A stretch of DNA of 64,000 nucleotides from positions 21,530,001 to 21,594,000 of the forward strand of contig JAUCBN010000011.1 in the NCBI GenBank assembly GCA_035048815.1, in the 5' to 3' direction. The DNA comes from Abelmoschus esculentus (Eukaryota > Streptophyta > Magnoliopsida > Malvales > Malvaceae). Of this stretch, positions 22,422 through 33,513 are shown in pieces. Every line of letters starts with the position of its first letter. The stretch's first letter is position 1. The position numbers and the translations under genes are program-made. Under the pieces are notes generated by a model that was given only the letters and a program-made list of their open reading frames with translations, ran no database searches and was not told where the DNA came from.

Positions 22422-22630
22422 GTTGCCGCCGCAGATGCAATCCCATTGCTGCAGTATTTAATCCAGTCTGGCCCACCTAGATTTCAGGAGAAGGCAGAAT
22501 TTCTGTTGCAGTGCTTACCTGGGACATTGGTGGTGATAATCAAGCGCGGTAACAATATGAAGCAATCAGTCGGAAACCCAAGTGTCTATTGCAAACTTAC
22601 TCTTGGTAGCATCCACCTTGTCAGACCAAG
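22422..22630 (+). pseudogene. CSI1-like exon: start of the C2 region
   Basis: Reads VAAADAIPLLQYLIQSGPP, then FLLQCLPGTLVVIIKRGNN and GNPSVYCKLTLG, the junction of the last armadillo repeat with the C2 domain. A small indel after LGS shifts the frame and leads to a stop. The sequence ACCAAG then GTAAGATG at 22,631 is an intact donor. The last coding exon of CSI1 was not found in the following sequence. Confidence 0.85.
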
Positions 22631-23009
22631 GTAAGATGCTGCCATATCCTTATCCATCCTGTTCATCTAACTCTGAATTGAGTTCGGGAACTTTTCATTC
22701 TGAATTTGTAAGTTATCACAGTTTTTGGTAGATCTAAACATTTATATTCAATCCTACTAATTGATTACTAATTTAGGTTGATAACATGTTATAGGAATCT
22801 ACGTCGATATTTATGTTTTCAATGGTTTGTTGTGGTGCTTTGCCAGATTTCAGAGCACACTAAGCTTATTCCGTTTATCGCTTACTAAGCATTCATTTTG
22901 TAAGTGTTTGTTGTTGCATCTGTTTTGTTTTCCATTGAGACATGGTCTTCTTACAGATTAGGCTTCCAAGGTAAAACTTGAATCCTGGGGTCTGATCAAG
23001 CAGGATGTC
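22631..23009 (+). other. Intron remnant downstream of the last CSI1-like exon
   Basis: Noncoding, moderately AT-rich, begins with the splice donor. The C-terminal C2 exon is absent. I see no other feature before the Harbinger-type element. Confidence 0.5.
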
Positions 23010-23012
23010 TAA

Positions 23013-24043
23013 GGGTGTTTGGTTCGAATCTAATGATTTATGACAAATTACAGGGAATCTTATATTCCTTGAACTAAACGCACTTTTTAGAATTCTGTGA
23101 ATGATTTATTATTTGACATATTATTGAGAATGTCGCATTACTTAGTTTGATTTGTTTGACAAGAATATAAAATTATAATGTTTGGTTGATAGATAATAAA
23201 ATTATCATAATATATATTTTATAAAATTATCTTTGTGATATTTTATCATTTTAACTGGTCAAACTTTTAACATTAGAATGAAAATGTTTGTATGAAAATG
23301 TGTTTTTTATTTGTATATTTTTTATAAAATTCTTACGCAAATAATTGAATATAATTTTTAATGTTACAGTATAATATTATATATTTAAATATATGTGATT
23401 TATTATAATTATATATTTGAATATACATAATTTTTATATTTTTTATAATAATTATTATATTCGTTACTAAATCAAGTACAGTAATAAAAACTATAAATAT
23501 CATATTTATATGTTTAATTATTTAATTTACATTATTTTTCAAATAAAAAAAATATTTTTTAGAATCTAGATTTTCAAACAAAATTCGTAATGTGTAGAAT
23601 AATACAAATTTTCACAATATAAATAAAAAAAATACTTTTTAGAGAAGTAATAATATTAAAAATTATTTCTAATATTTATTATTGATAATAATAAGTGTGA
23701 TTTATATATATATATATATATATATTATGAGACAATTTAGATTAAATAAAGAATTATTTTAACCTATCAAAATAAAAATATATTATTGGAGAAATAGAAA
23801 ATAATGATTTATTTGAATATAAATTATTATTTTAAAACTATTTTTAAATTTAAAGTGGTGAGATTTGTTTAATACCTAAGAATAGGTTACGAATGATATT
23901 TTTACCATTTTAGAAAAACAGAACTATCGTTGAAAATATTGTATTACCCACTATAGGAAATTCTCCTAAACCAAATATGGGTATATAATTTCAGAAAAGA
24001 TTACTCCCACCAGTAATGATCTTTTCTGAGAACCAAATACCCA
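23013..24043. mobile_element. PIF/Harbinger (Tourist)-type MITE
   Basis: The left end GGGTGTTTGGTTC and the right end GAGAACCAAATACCC are inverted repeats, the typical Tourist terminus. The flanks give TAA at 23,010-23,012 and TAA at 24,044-24,046, the expected 3-bp target, with one extra base at the right end. The 1.03-kb interior is extremely AT-rich, has a TA microsatellite near 23,707 and no transposase. Confidence 0.75.
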
Positions 24044-24046
24044 TAA

Positions 24047-24452
24047 GAGTTCAAATTTTGTTGAAAACGGTAAATTATTTAAATGACTGCCTAACTATGA
24101 AGTGGTTTAGATATGATCATCATACTTTTAATTGTGTTATTTTGATATTGAACTCTAAATGATAATTGGTAGACGAGTGTTATTATTTGATTGAAGGATT
24201 AAATTTATTAAATTAAATTAAAATTAAGATCGAATTGATAGATTATACAAGTAATAGAGAACAAATATATAATTAAATAAATTTTTATTATCTATCACAT
24301 CATCGACATCGTTAAATTTTAACAGTAGGTGACTTAATTGATGTCACTTAAATAGTTGTGTCAAAATGACACAATTGAAAATGTCATATCAGAAATACCT
24401 AAAATTAGATGGTTATTTAAGTACTTTTCCCTGTATAAAAAGCTTAAGCTTA
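24047..24452. other. AT-rich intergenic sequence, nothing recognised
   Basis: No coding frame, RNA gene or clear repeat boundary is seen in these 400 bases. Confidence 0.4.
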
Positions 24453-25005
24453 AGGTGTGTGTTATTCAGTTTTAACCGAAATAAACCGGTTAAATTGAAA
24501 TTATTTTAATTAATTCGATTGATTAATTTTAGGTAAGTTCGATTAACGGGGTTTTTTAGAAATTTAATTATCGGTTATTTCAGTTCAAAATCAGTTAATT
24601 AACTGAATTAACTAAAATTATTATGTATTAAATATTATATATTTATTTTTAGCCATTTAACTTATAAAAATTATAAAATATTCATTATTTTATTATATAT
24701 TATAAAATAGTCACTAAATTTTTACCAAATTAGCATAAAATGAAAGTTTAGTGACTAAAAAAATTATTTTAGTATAATTTAGTGACCGAAAAAAATTATT
24801 TTAACATAATTTAGTGACCTATTATGTAATTTACCTAAAATTTATAACAAATTTTGATTAATTCAAAAACTGAACAAATTAACTGAAATAATTTCAATTC
24901 AATTAATTCAATTCGATTATCGATTAAAATTTTAAATTTTTTTACTAATTTAATTTTAACTAATTCGATTTAATCACCAACAAAATTAACGAAATGCACG
25001 TATCT
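24453..25005. mobile_element. Probable MITE with AACCGGTTAA/TTCGATT words
   Basis: The left end GTGTGTTATTCAGTTTTAACC and the right end, read on the other strand as CGTGCATTTCGTTAATTTT, are imperfect inverted repeats. The interior has repeated TTAATTAACTGAATTAAC and TTTAGTGAC words. A clean target duplication could not be read, so the boundaries are approximate and the superfamily is unknown. Confidence 0.45.
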
Positions 25006-25185
25006 AGAATTACTCAAACAAACACCAAAATGACAATATCCTAACCCCACACCGATGTGACACCACTAACCCTACAGAATTGCAAAATCTTGCTGAAAAG
25101 ATTCAATGAATCGCACAAATGAGTGAAATATACGCGATGGAATCACCAGGTTTATCAGGAATCACTAATTTTATCAGAAAGAATG

Positions 25186-25925
25186 GTTTGATGATAAATT
25201 TTGCTTTCTTAATATGATATCGAGCATGTAAATTAAAAAGCCATCAAAGATAATATTATCGCAGACCTTTTAATAAGTTGTGCTTTACTCGAATATAAAC
25301 CTTTAAGTTTTGACTTTCCTAATAAGAATCATATGTGCTTAACTAGCAGTGAAAATGAATCAACTAGCGAAAAAAATTGAAAGATGAATTTTGATGGGGC
25401 TTCTAATGCACTTGGATGTGGAATCAAAACAGTTTTAATATCTTCCAAAGAAAATTATTATTCTTTTACCGAACGACTAAATTTTGAATGTATCAATAAT
25501 ATGACAGAATATAAAGCATGTATAACAATTGAACGGAAAATCGAATACTTTAAAGTATATGGTGATTCGTCATTGGTGATTTATCAACTTCGTGGAGAGT
25601 GAGAAACAAAAGATGTTAAATTGATTGAATATGGTGAGCTTATTCTCGAATTAATAAAAAAAATTTGAGAATATATCTTTCTATTATCTCTCACGAGCAG
25701 ATAATCAATTGGCTGATGCATTGACAACTTTGGTTTTCATGTTTTAAGCAAATAAAGAAACTAAAATAATGTTCATACAAATGAGTATCTTTAAATCACC
25801 CGCTAGTTGTTTTGTCATCGAAAAAGAGGTAAATGATCACCCATAGTATTATGATATTCTATAATATCTTAAGTATTAAAAGTATCCCGAGGGGCAACTG
25901 ATGTTAATAAAAGAATTATTCCATA
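25186..25925 (+). pseudogene. Tat/Ogre-lineage gypsy pol remnant (RT end, second RNase H, linker to integrase)
   Basis: In shifting frames: a YDIEHVN...AIKDNIIADLL segment (end of the RT/RNase H part), then from 25,384 an RNase H domain with NFDGASNALG, TEYKACI and GDSSLVIYQLRGE, followed by a YLSRADNQLADALTTL segment. The DG, E and D residues of the RNase H active site are visible. From about 25,805 CFVIEKEVNDHP and YPEG match the linker before the zinc-binding part of integrase. The DGASN-type RNase H is the additional, archaeal-like domain found in Tat-lineage elements. Multiple stops and frameshifts show it is long dead. No LTRs could be assigned. Confidence 0.8.
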
Positions 25926-26220
25926 CACAAGTATTTTAATTTTAGGATTTAGGGATTCAACTTAAAGTTTAAGATTTAAGAGTTTAAGTGTAGGAGCTTT
26001 GAATTTAGAGAGGTAAATTATTTAGGGTTTATAGTTATAATTTAAAGTTTCATATGTTAAAACTCAAATCTTTAACCATATTACCCTAAAACTTAAACTA
26101 AACCTTAAATTATATCCTTAAACACTAAATTTTAATTATAAACCACAAATTTAAAACTTTTGCACTTAAATATATAAAATCTAATCTAAATTCCTAAACC
26201 CTAAAACTAAAGTACACGAT
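25925..26220. repeat. Foldback repeat with telomere-like arms
   Basis: The left arm has GTATTTTAATTTTAGGATTTAGGG and further TTTAGGG-like words. The right arm has the complement, CCTAAACCCTAAAACTAAAGTAC. The arms pair over roughly 120-150 bases with mismatches. It ends the Tat pol remnant abruptly, so it probably inserted there. No clear target duplication was found. Confidence 0.65.
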
Positions 26221-26368
26221 AATCTTTGTTTTCCACACGATGCTTAAGAATACCGAAAATCTTCTACATTTTTAGTAATATTGTTTTCATTTATTCTTAT
26301 CTTAATTTCGAAGATATGTTTTACAATTATCCAAGCCAACTTGAATTTGAGTGGCTACCTATTGGTTT

Positions 26369-26895
26369 TAAGGGTGAGTATTCGATCGAGTCGAGTCAAA
26401 AAAACTTTGAGTTATCCGAGTTGACGAGTCATATTTTTCAACTCAAACTTTATTTGAAATTTTTTCAGTTTGAGTCGAGTTTAAGAAATTTGATTCGAGT
26501 CGAATCGAGTTAAGTTTTCGAGTTTCTATAAATATTTAATTGTAATTTTTTATCATATTATAATATGACTTGTTTTCAATTTAAACGACTTTCTATAATT
26601 ATATAAGATATGTATATATATAACAATATTTCTTTATATTTTTATATATTAATGTATATATATCATAAAATGTTGGGACTTATCTCAAACTTAAAAATAA
26701 ATCCTTTGATTATTAAAAAATTAGGGTTATTCGAGTTTTTCGAATTTCCATTTTACAACTCAAACTTTATTTGAAATTTTTTCAAGTCGAGTCGAGTCTA
26801 TAAAATTTTGAGTCAAGTTAAAACGAGTAGGGTATTTTCTCCTCGAGTTGAGTTATTCGATTTTTTCGAGTCGAATCAAGTTTTGCTCACCCCTA
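26369..26895. mobile_element. hAT-type MITE, complete
   Basis: Begins TAAGGGTGAGTATTCGATCG and ends TTTTGCTCACCCCTA, inverted termini of the TAGGGGTGAG type. It is flanked by exact 8-bp repeats ATTGGTTT (26,361-26,368 and 26,896-26,903), the diagnostic hAT target size. The interior is rich in GAGTCGAGT words near both ends and AT in the middle. There is no transposase. Confidence 0.9.
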
Positions 26896-26903
26896 ATTGG
26901 TTT

Positions 26904-27440
26904 AACGAAATTTATGCAATACCTTAACATCTATGTCTATGTCAAGTTATTTAAAGTTATATATAAGTTGACCGATAATTTTTATTAAAAATTAATTTAA
27001 TTTAAAATAAAATATTAAAAATTAAATGATTTTAAAAAAAAAAACTCTATTCATTCATGAATATTTTTTTTTCACATTATACCTTTATTTAATTTAACCA
27101 GAACCTTCCCTCTTCTAACTAATGTTATATAAATGAAAAATTTTATCATGTGCATCAAATAATGTTGAAAACCATTAATGTTAAATATTGTTGAATGAAA
27201 AATTATTAGATAAATATTGTTCTTCACGTTATCAGTAATCCCAACTAATCAGATTCATTCATCTAATTTTTTATCAAGGTGAATCATCACCTCTTTCTTA
27301 CATGTAATTGGAGAGTAAATAGTTACTAAATAATTATTTTAAGATGAATGGACCAAATTAATTGAACTACAGATGATGTAGTGAATAATATTCATGTTAA
27401 TTGGGTCAATCAATGTAATTTGGCCAAAAGGGAGTGAATT
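26904..27440. other. AT-rich sequence, nothing recognised
   Basis: No gene or repeat boundary is supported in this stretch. Confidence 0.4.
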
Positions 27441-28560
27441 GATATTTTTAAAAATTGTGGGATAATTTGAAAAATATGAAAAATTGAAGACATAAGAAAT
27501 TATAGTGGTTCAAGCTCAGAACAAACTCTACATCTACTATCTTAGTTCCTACCAAGAATTTTTAACTCAATTCACTAAAAATTCAAACTTTTTTTAGGTT
27601 TAAGAGATAACCTTTACAAATAAGTCAATCTTTCTACTCAAAGATTGACCTAATCTCACAATGGTTATAAGAAACTTAAAAAAGACAATTTAAGTTTCTC
27701 TCAATAGAATAATTTTTCTCAATTACACTTTGACACTCCCCAACTCAAATAAATATTTACAATAAAGATTACAAGAGTTGAGTGTAAAGATTTTTCAATA
27801 AAAATGCTTGGAGTTGGAGTTAGATGCTTGGATATTTTTTTGAATATCAAAATTGTTGGTGTTGCTTTAGAAGCTTGATTTTTGTACATTTTCGTTGAAT
27901 TCTAACCGTTGAAGTCGTTGGGATCATAAATATGAACGTTAGACCTTCGTCTTTCCACCATAAATGCACTTCTGCAACTATCGGTATCGAAATGCGGGCT
28001 ACATGTATCAAAACGATATCAAAATAAAAAAATCATTATGTGCATTAATAATGGTATCAAAACGTTATGTAAGGTATTGAAACGACCTGTCTTTAAAACA
28101 ATGGGCGTATCGAAACAACTATAGAGTTGTACCGAAATATTTTTGGACTGTCAAAATGCATATCTAAACGCCTCTAAGGCCGTTCTGAAACGAGTCAACA
28201 ACCTTTTAAAAATTACCTGTCAAACAACAATCAAAAAACATTTAAAGCTTAAAGAGCCATTGAAAAATTGACCTGGTATCAAAATGCATACGTGACATAT
28301 GGAAACGCCTTAAAATTTTTTTAATTAATTTTATAAAAAATAGGACGGTACTGATACAACCAATGACTGCATCAAAATGCATGTTTTGATATCAACTTTA
28401 TGAGTTTCGAAACAAAATTTTTCGTATTTAAAATATATCAAAGCGCCTATTAGAACTTGAAGAACTTAGTTGAAAAATTGTAGGCTATATCAAAACCATT
28501 TACAGGCGTATCGAAACGTCTGTAACAAAAACACAAGTTTAGCTTTAAAAAACACTTAAA
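27441..28560. repeat. Unclassified repeat with dispersed TATCGAAACG/TATCAAAACG words
   Basis: From about 27,470 the sequence has the look of a retrotransposon LTR or leader (repeated TCTCAA and CAACTCAAATAAA words). From 27,970 to 28,520 at least eight copies of TATC(A/G)AAACG or close variants occur at irregular spacing. No domains and no clear ends are visible, so superfamily and strand are open. Confidence 0.4.
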
Positions 28561-29566
28561 AATTATTTTTATATTTTTGGTTTGACTTAAAGATATTTGT
28601 TTGATTTTTTAATTTGATAAGGACTTAAAAATTATTTCAAATTGATCATTTATCTTCTTTGTTATATTAAAATCAATTTTAGTTTTACAGTTCATCTAAT
28701 AACTTCTCTTGTTAAACACTATTAAATTAATTAATAAAAATTAAAAATCTCAAGGATTCAATATATTATTAATAAAAGAGTGATAAACTTAATATATAAT
28801 TAATAATTATTTATTGAGTTCTTAAGATTTTTAAATTTTATTAATTAATTTATTGATGTCCAATCATGTTCAAAATTAATAGTAAAATTAGTAGTATTCA
28901 ACAATTTTCGACACCCATTATAAAATTTTCCTGGATTAGTTGGTTGAACAGACTAGATTGAGAACCGATAGGTCTGATTACCTGGACACTGTTATTGTCT
29001 TTCGATTGAGCCGTTTCAAACTATTATAAAACTGAACCGGTTATGCCGGATAAAAAAAACGCCAAAATCGGTTCATTTAAGTGTTAAATCGAAATTCATA
29101 GCCAGAACTGGACAAAAAAAGTTGCTTCGTTACCATACAAACTATCTCATTTGATACTTCCTTACAGCTATATTCTCAGTCTCTCACAATAGAAACAAAG
29201 TTCGTGTGAGCCTATGAAATTTGAATAATGGAGAAGATCACACTTCTTTGGTGCTTTCCAAAAACATAAATATATTACTAAAAAAAGTTAACATCAAACA
29301 TTACGATCACGTATACGATACTCGTAACCCGATGATGGTTTATCTCACAGATGTGCAATCAAATATTTTCATAGGAAGAAGTTCTAGGATAGGAATTCTA
29401 GGTTTATGGCTAAACTAACTTCTACATCTTCTGTATAGAAAGTAGAAACTACACGAATTCCCGGCCCATCGTTTTTAACACCATAATCATTCGTCATGAG
29501 AATAAAAACAGCAGTGACAAAGCATGAAAGAGATTAAAATGAGATGAATACTGACATTCTGCAATT
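28561..29566. other. AT-rich intergenic sequence and 3' flank of MED18
   Basis: Nothing coding is supported. The last 150 bases before 29,567 are likely the 3' untranslated region of MED18, which runs on the minus strand. Short frames here lack any recognisable motif. Confidence 0.45.
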
Positions 29567-30771
29567 TTACGAGGTTGTGCCACCACCATCGGACATAAGG
29601 GATGCAGCAGCTGCAGCAGCTGTAGGGACTACACCGGTTGAAACACCTGGCTTTGACAAATGCAGAAACCTGTAAAGTTAAACATCAGAGCTTGTATGAG
29701 TTACATGTATACAACCATAGGATCTGTCAAGTTTGATCACGAATTTATCCCATGGCATACATACGAATCATAACTCAGGATTATCAGTCATCAAGAACCC
29801 AAGAATAAACTAGCCTATCGGTTTCTAAGCATGGAGTAGAAATTGGATAAAATGGAAGACAAATAAGTTTCTTACGGTGCGAGATATTCGCAGAAGGAAG
29901 ACACAGCAGCGACGACTTCATTGTAATTTTCAGGCGTTGCGGGGGCAGTCACTTCTACAAGTTGTATACCAGGCGTTACAGGCACAGGCCCATCCCCATC
30001 CGTCGCATGCAATTTTAGCATCTTATTGACAGATGAAACAGTTACAGTTATCTGAGCTCCCCTCTGGAAATGAAAGGTGAATCCCACCCTCAGCAGTTCA
30101 TGATCCAACTTGTACCCGAGCGCATAAAATAACCGAAGCACGTTCTTGCTTGCTTTGCTTTCTACCATACTCCGAACTAGAACAGAAATTTGCTCCGCCC
30201 CAGCACCCCTCATCGCACCCCCAACATGTTTAACAGTCCTACAGGAAATATACAAGGCTTTGTAACAAACAATCAAAGACCCAAAATTCACAAAACTAGA
30301 AACTCCAGTTTACCAAGTAGGTTCAGACTGCTCAAGATCACACAATAATCTGACCTCTGAAGCAACAAACCCTGTAAAATTCTTAACATTAGCAAAACAG
30401 AACCTAACCATCCTGTATTACAAATAAAGCAAGAAAACCATGAATTACTACATGATTAAGCAGGAAAATCATCCACAATATGTTTTCATCATCCAAGACT
30501 CCATTGATTGTAAGCAAAATCAAAGCTTTTGGGAGTGAGAATGTGAAGGTTTACCAAGATTTGGACCGCTTTTAAGGCAAATTTCATGGACCCTTAAGCT
30601 TTGTTTATGAACCCCACAAAGACCTTGAAGTAGAATCTCGAGTGCTTCAACGTACTGCAAATCTCAAAAAACAACCAAATCATCTTAATGCAACATCAAA
30701 GTCGGTAAATTTCAATAGTTTGTGTGAATTTTTACCGGTGTTTCTATAATTCCCTGAACAACGCACTCCAT
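29567..30771 (-). CDS. MED18: MED18, Mediator of RNA polymerase II transcription subunit 18
   Basis: MED18 is a head-module subunit of the Mediator complex in the nucleus, linking transcription factors to RNA polymerase II; in plants it also affects defence, hormone responses and flowering. Five exons on the minus strand, all with GT-AG borders: 30,736-30,771, 30,555-30,654, 30,314-30,371, 29,876-30,238 and 29,567-29,669, together 660 bases or 219 residues plus stop, the same length as Arabidopsis MED18. The start reads MECVVQGIIET; exon 2 has VEALEILLQGLCGV; exon 4 holds TVKHVGGAMRGAGAEQISVL, YALGYKLDHELL and FCEYLAP; the last exon has an alanine run and ends SLMSDGGGTTS. Frames and phases join without stop or shift. 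It is the only gene here that appears intact, with transposon insertions beginning within about 500 bases upstream. Family identity is by recognition of its sequence; expression is not shown. Confidence 0.95.
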
Positions 30772-31236
30772 TTTGACAACTTTTTCATTCGAATCTTACT
30801 GATTTAAACGATGAAATTCAATCGGCGATCGATATTATTCGAGCTCACTGCGAAACCCTTCCTCTGCTTACTGAATATCGCTGTAGGCGTTGAAATGTTC
30901 CGTCACTGACCCCAAGACAAAATATTGGCTGAAACTTGAAAATGTTTTCGATTTTTTCATGGGTTGCGTGACCCAATCTGAGCCCGTCACCTCACTGTCC
31001 ATTATATGACAACGATCCTGTTTTGTATTGATTTAGAGTTTAGGAGTTTAAGTTTAAGGTTTTAGAATTTTAGGGTTTAGATTAATATAACGAGGATTTA
31101 TATTTTAAACTATAAATACTGTATTTTATCTTTTATCCCTAAATTTTGAAAACCTAAAATTAAGAAATTATACTTATCAGAGGGTCATTACCCTTTTTAA
31201 TAAATATTTTTTAATAGAATATGCAACAAGACCATA
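30772..31236 (-). promoter_or_regulatory. 5' flank and probable promoter of MED18
   Basis: The stretch directly upstream of the start codon is less AT-rich than its surroundings and probably holds the 5' untranslated region. No convincing TATA box is seen. From about 31,024 there are TTTAGGG-like words with partial inverted complement near 31,130-31,170. On the gene's strand one of them reads AAACCCTAA, the telo-box motif, about 300 bases from the start codon, but it may simply belong to a degraded foldback repeat. Confidence 0.4.
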
Positions 31237-31244
31237 TTTATATC

Positions 31245-31439
31245 CAAGGGCGAAGTTAAAAATTTATCTAAGAGGTGTATTTTTTAGATTTATATTTAAG
31301 GGGTGTCAATTATTTATAAATTAGTGTTATTTATTTTTTTTTTAAAAAAATTATATATAAAAATCATATGAAAAGAGGTGGATTAAAAAATTATAGGGTG
31401 TCATTCGACCACCCTTGTCAAAGGGTGGCTCCGCCCATG
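31245..31439. mobile_element. Short hAT-type MITE (GGGCGGAG family)
   Basis: Ends CAAGGGCGAAG and CTCCGCCCATG are imperfect inverted repeats. The flanks share TTTATATC exactly (31,237-31,244 and 31,440-31,447), an 8-bp hAT-type duplication. Only 195 bases, no coding. Confidence 0.85.
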
Positions 31440-31448
31440 TTTATATCC

Positions 31449-32205
31449 AATATCTTTTTTCTTTCCGATTTGTAAGTAATGTCTCTAGTTTCTCTAGGAT
31501 GTGACATTCTTTCTTACTCAACCTTGTGACGTCCACAAGATACACAACTATCATAGTTGTTCACCCTATTATCTTATTTTTAAGGACTCTCAGCGTGAAA
31601 TGAACAATTAATGATACTATTTGTCATAGGCTCATTACCTTCTTCTAAAATATAATAAAAAATATATAGTTTTCAAGCCACAAGTATCTTTCAAAAAAAA
31701 TTTCAAGACTTTTAAAAAATTCACAGTTTTACTAAAATGTTTTAATTAAGTCAATTCCAACTTTTTTACATGTTATTATCTAATCGGTTTAATAAAAACA
31801 TAAATAACTTTCTCATGTGATCAAGATAACTAAAACACATAAAAATGTTAAATGCTTGAAAAAAGTGTAATAAAAAACCTAATCTCTCTCCCTCACGCTA
31901 ACCTTAATGAAAGCCATGATGAGTGCTTGTGCTTTCCTCATATGAGAATCCCGGTGGCCGGCCTCTAAGGGGATATCCCACACTAGTGCTAGTGGCGCTT
32001 ATCACTTAAACTAAATTTTCGCAGTTGATTGGGAGATTTTGAGATTGAAACTCTTTTTATTTTTTGTTTAATAATTAATCTGCCATAACATTGTTTTAAT
32101 ATGGCTTGTATTACATTTCCTTAAATTCTTTGCCATATGAAAGTTGGCATTGTTTGTGTACTAATATCAACACAAGCTTATTACTTATTTCCTAATTTGC
32201 AACCA
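31449..32205. other. Intergenic sequence, nothing recognised
   Basis: Mostly AT-rich. A less AT-rich patch near 31,940-32,010 (GGTGGCCGGCC region) stands out but contains no recognisable domain or RNA. Confidence 0.4.
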
Positions 32206-32213
32206 CTAACATA

Positions 32214-32423
32214 TACCGGCGGATCCACATAGGTCCACTCTAAATTTTTTAAAATTTATACATTTAGCTTTGATTTTTAAATTTTTATGAATTGATCCTT
32301 AAATTTTTTAAATTTTTATGATTTGTTCCCACCCTAAATTTTTAAAATTTTATAACTTGTGCCCACTCTAAAACATATTTTGATTTGTGTCCACCCTCAC
32401 AAATATTTATGGATCCGTCACTG
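32214..32423. mobile_element. Short hAT-type MITE (GGCGGATCCA family)
   Basis: The left end TACCGGCGGATCCA and the right end TGGATCCGTCACTG are inverted repeats. The flanks CTAACATA (32,206-32,213) and CTAACATG (32,424-32,431) form an 8-bp target duplication with one change. The interior has repeated CCCACCCTAAATTTTTAAAA-like words and no coding. Confidence 0.8.
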
Positions 32424-32451
32424 CTAACATGCAAAACAAATTACCCTTATG

Positions 32452-32766
32452 GTGTATGATTTGCTTGATAGACAATAGGAGGTGTGCGTGAGGTGGGTGA
32501 GCCGACAACTGAACATGGTTGCGGATTGTCTTGCTGGGATGATGAGAGGTAAACCGATTGGATTATGTGTTTATAATACACCACCTAGTGAGGCTATTCA
32601 GCCAATCCATGCTGATTTGGTCCTTGATTAATGTCTTGTTTCCTTGTAGCCGTTTGTGACATCGATCTTTTAAGTACTCGCTTGTGCAATCTTTTTCTTC
32701 CATTTAGGTTTAGGGAGATTTTTTAATGAGGCACAAGCGTGTACGCTTCTTTACCCATAAAAAAAA
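32452..32766 (+). mobile_element. 5'-truncated LINE (L1-type) 3' end
   Basis: Reads CVRWVSRQLNMVADCLAGM and a further 35 codons to a stop at 32,628-32,630, matching the C-terminal RNase H end of plant LINEs, then a 3' untranslated tail ending in a short A run. It is flanked by a 10-base direct repeat TACCCTTATG (32,442-32,451 and 32,767-32,776). Truncation at the 5' end, the A tail and the target duplication together are the hallmarks of LINE insertion. Confidence 0.88.
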
Positions 32767-32776
32767 TACCCTTATG

Positions 32777-33440
32777 ATGCTCATAAAACATTTCGGAGTT
32801 CGAGGTTACAAACTTTAAATTAATATTATTAAAAATTTTATTAGAACTTGAATATTTCACTTAGTTTGATACCTGATGAATAATCCTTAAATAAAACAAA
32901 TATGATAATATATTAATTCCATACATCTCATATACTATTCACCAGGTCAAATGCATAAAAATACCCTAAAACGTCAAACCTCCCCGAGAAGGATCCTAAA
33001 AATTCAATGATAGGTTAAATCCCGATCAACGGTCAGTCAATGCCTTGATGATCTTGTGCGGTCAGGCACACAATAAGCTCGGTGCACTCTAAGGCATAAT
33101 TTGGTGCGATGCACAGCAAGCAGTGTGCATCCGCCCTGGTTGCTACCAAACATAAAGACCCGATAAATGAGTCCGAGACTCAATTAAAAAAACTCGATAT
33201 TTGGATCGTTATAATATTTTAACAATAATAAAAATAAATTTAATAAAAAAATATAATAGAACAAATAGGATAAAAATAAGTATTTTTATATAAAAAAAAT
33301 ATTTGTGAACACGGACGAAACGGAGTTAATTACTTTAATTAGTGACGAATACGTATTTCTGATTGGATAAACATTTCTTATTTACTCTAAAATCAGATAT
33401 ACTAAACTTTTCCTCACCATGATAATTAACCAAAAGATAA
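32777..33440. other. Intergenic sequence, nothing recognised
   Basis: AT-rich, apart from a more balanced stretch near 32,950-33,180 with GTGCGGTCAGGCACAC-like words. No coding support was found. Confidence 0.4.
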
Positions 33441-33513
33441 TTTTCATTCACGGTTATTTATGTTTGAATTTTGTTTTATTTTGGTCATCCAAATTTAAAA
33501 AGATAATTTTCAT

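Larger units (their letters stand above)
592..22630 (+). pseudogene. CSI1/POM2-like (CELLULOSE SYNTHASE INTERACTIVE) pseudogene, whole locus
   Basis: CSI1 is a plant armadillo-repeat protein of about 2,150 residues with a C-terminal C2 domain. It links cellulose synthase complexes to cortical microtubules. Four fragments in order on the plus strand match it: the N-terminal segment (592-664, continuing at 18,075), a fusion to a far C-terminal region (18,075-18,312), a long armadillo exon (20,864-21,891) and the start of the C2 region (22,422-22,630). The locus has frameshifts, in-frame stops, a missing central part of roughly 1,500 codons, a 17.4-kb transposon-filled intron and an LTR fragment within coding sequence. 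The final C2 exon is not found downstream. It cannot make a full CSI1 protein. Identity rests on family recognition from the translated sequence. Whether the parent is CSI1 or a close paralogue is not settled. Confidence 0.85.

Noticed and set aside
29221..29418. Open frame of 65 codons on the plus strand downstream of MED18
   Set aside because: No recognisable motif; located in the 3' flank of MED18 on the opposite strand, composition like the surrounding noncoding DNA.
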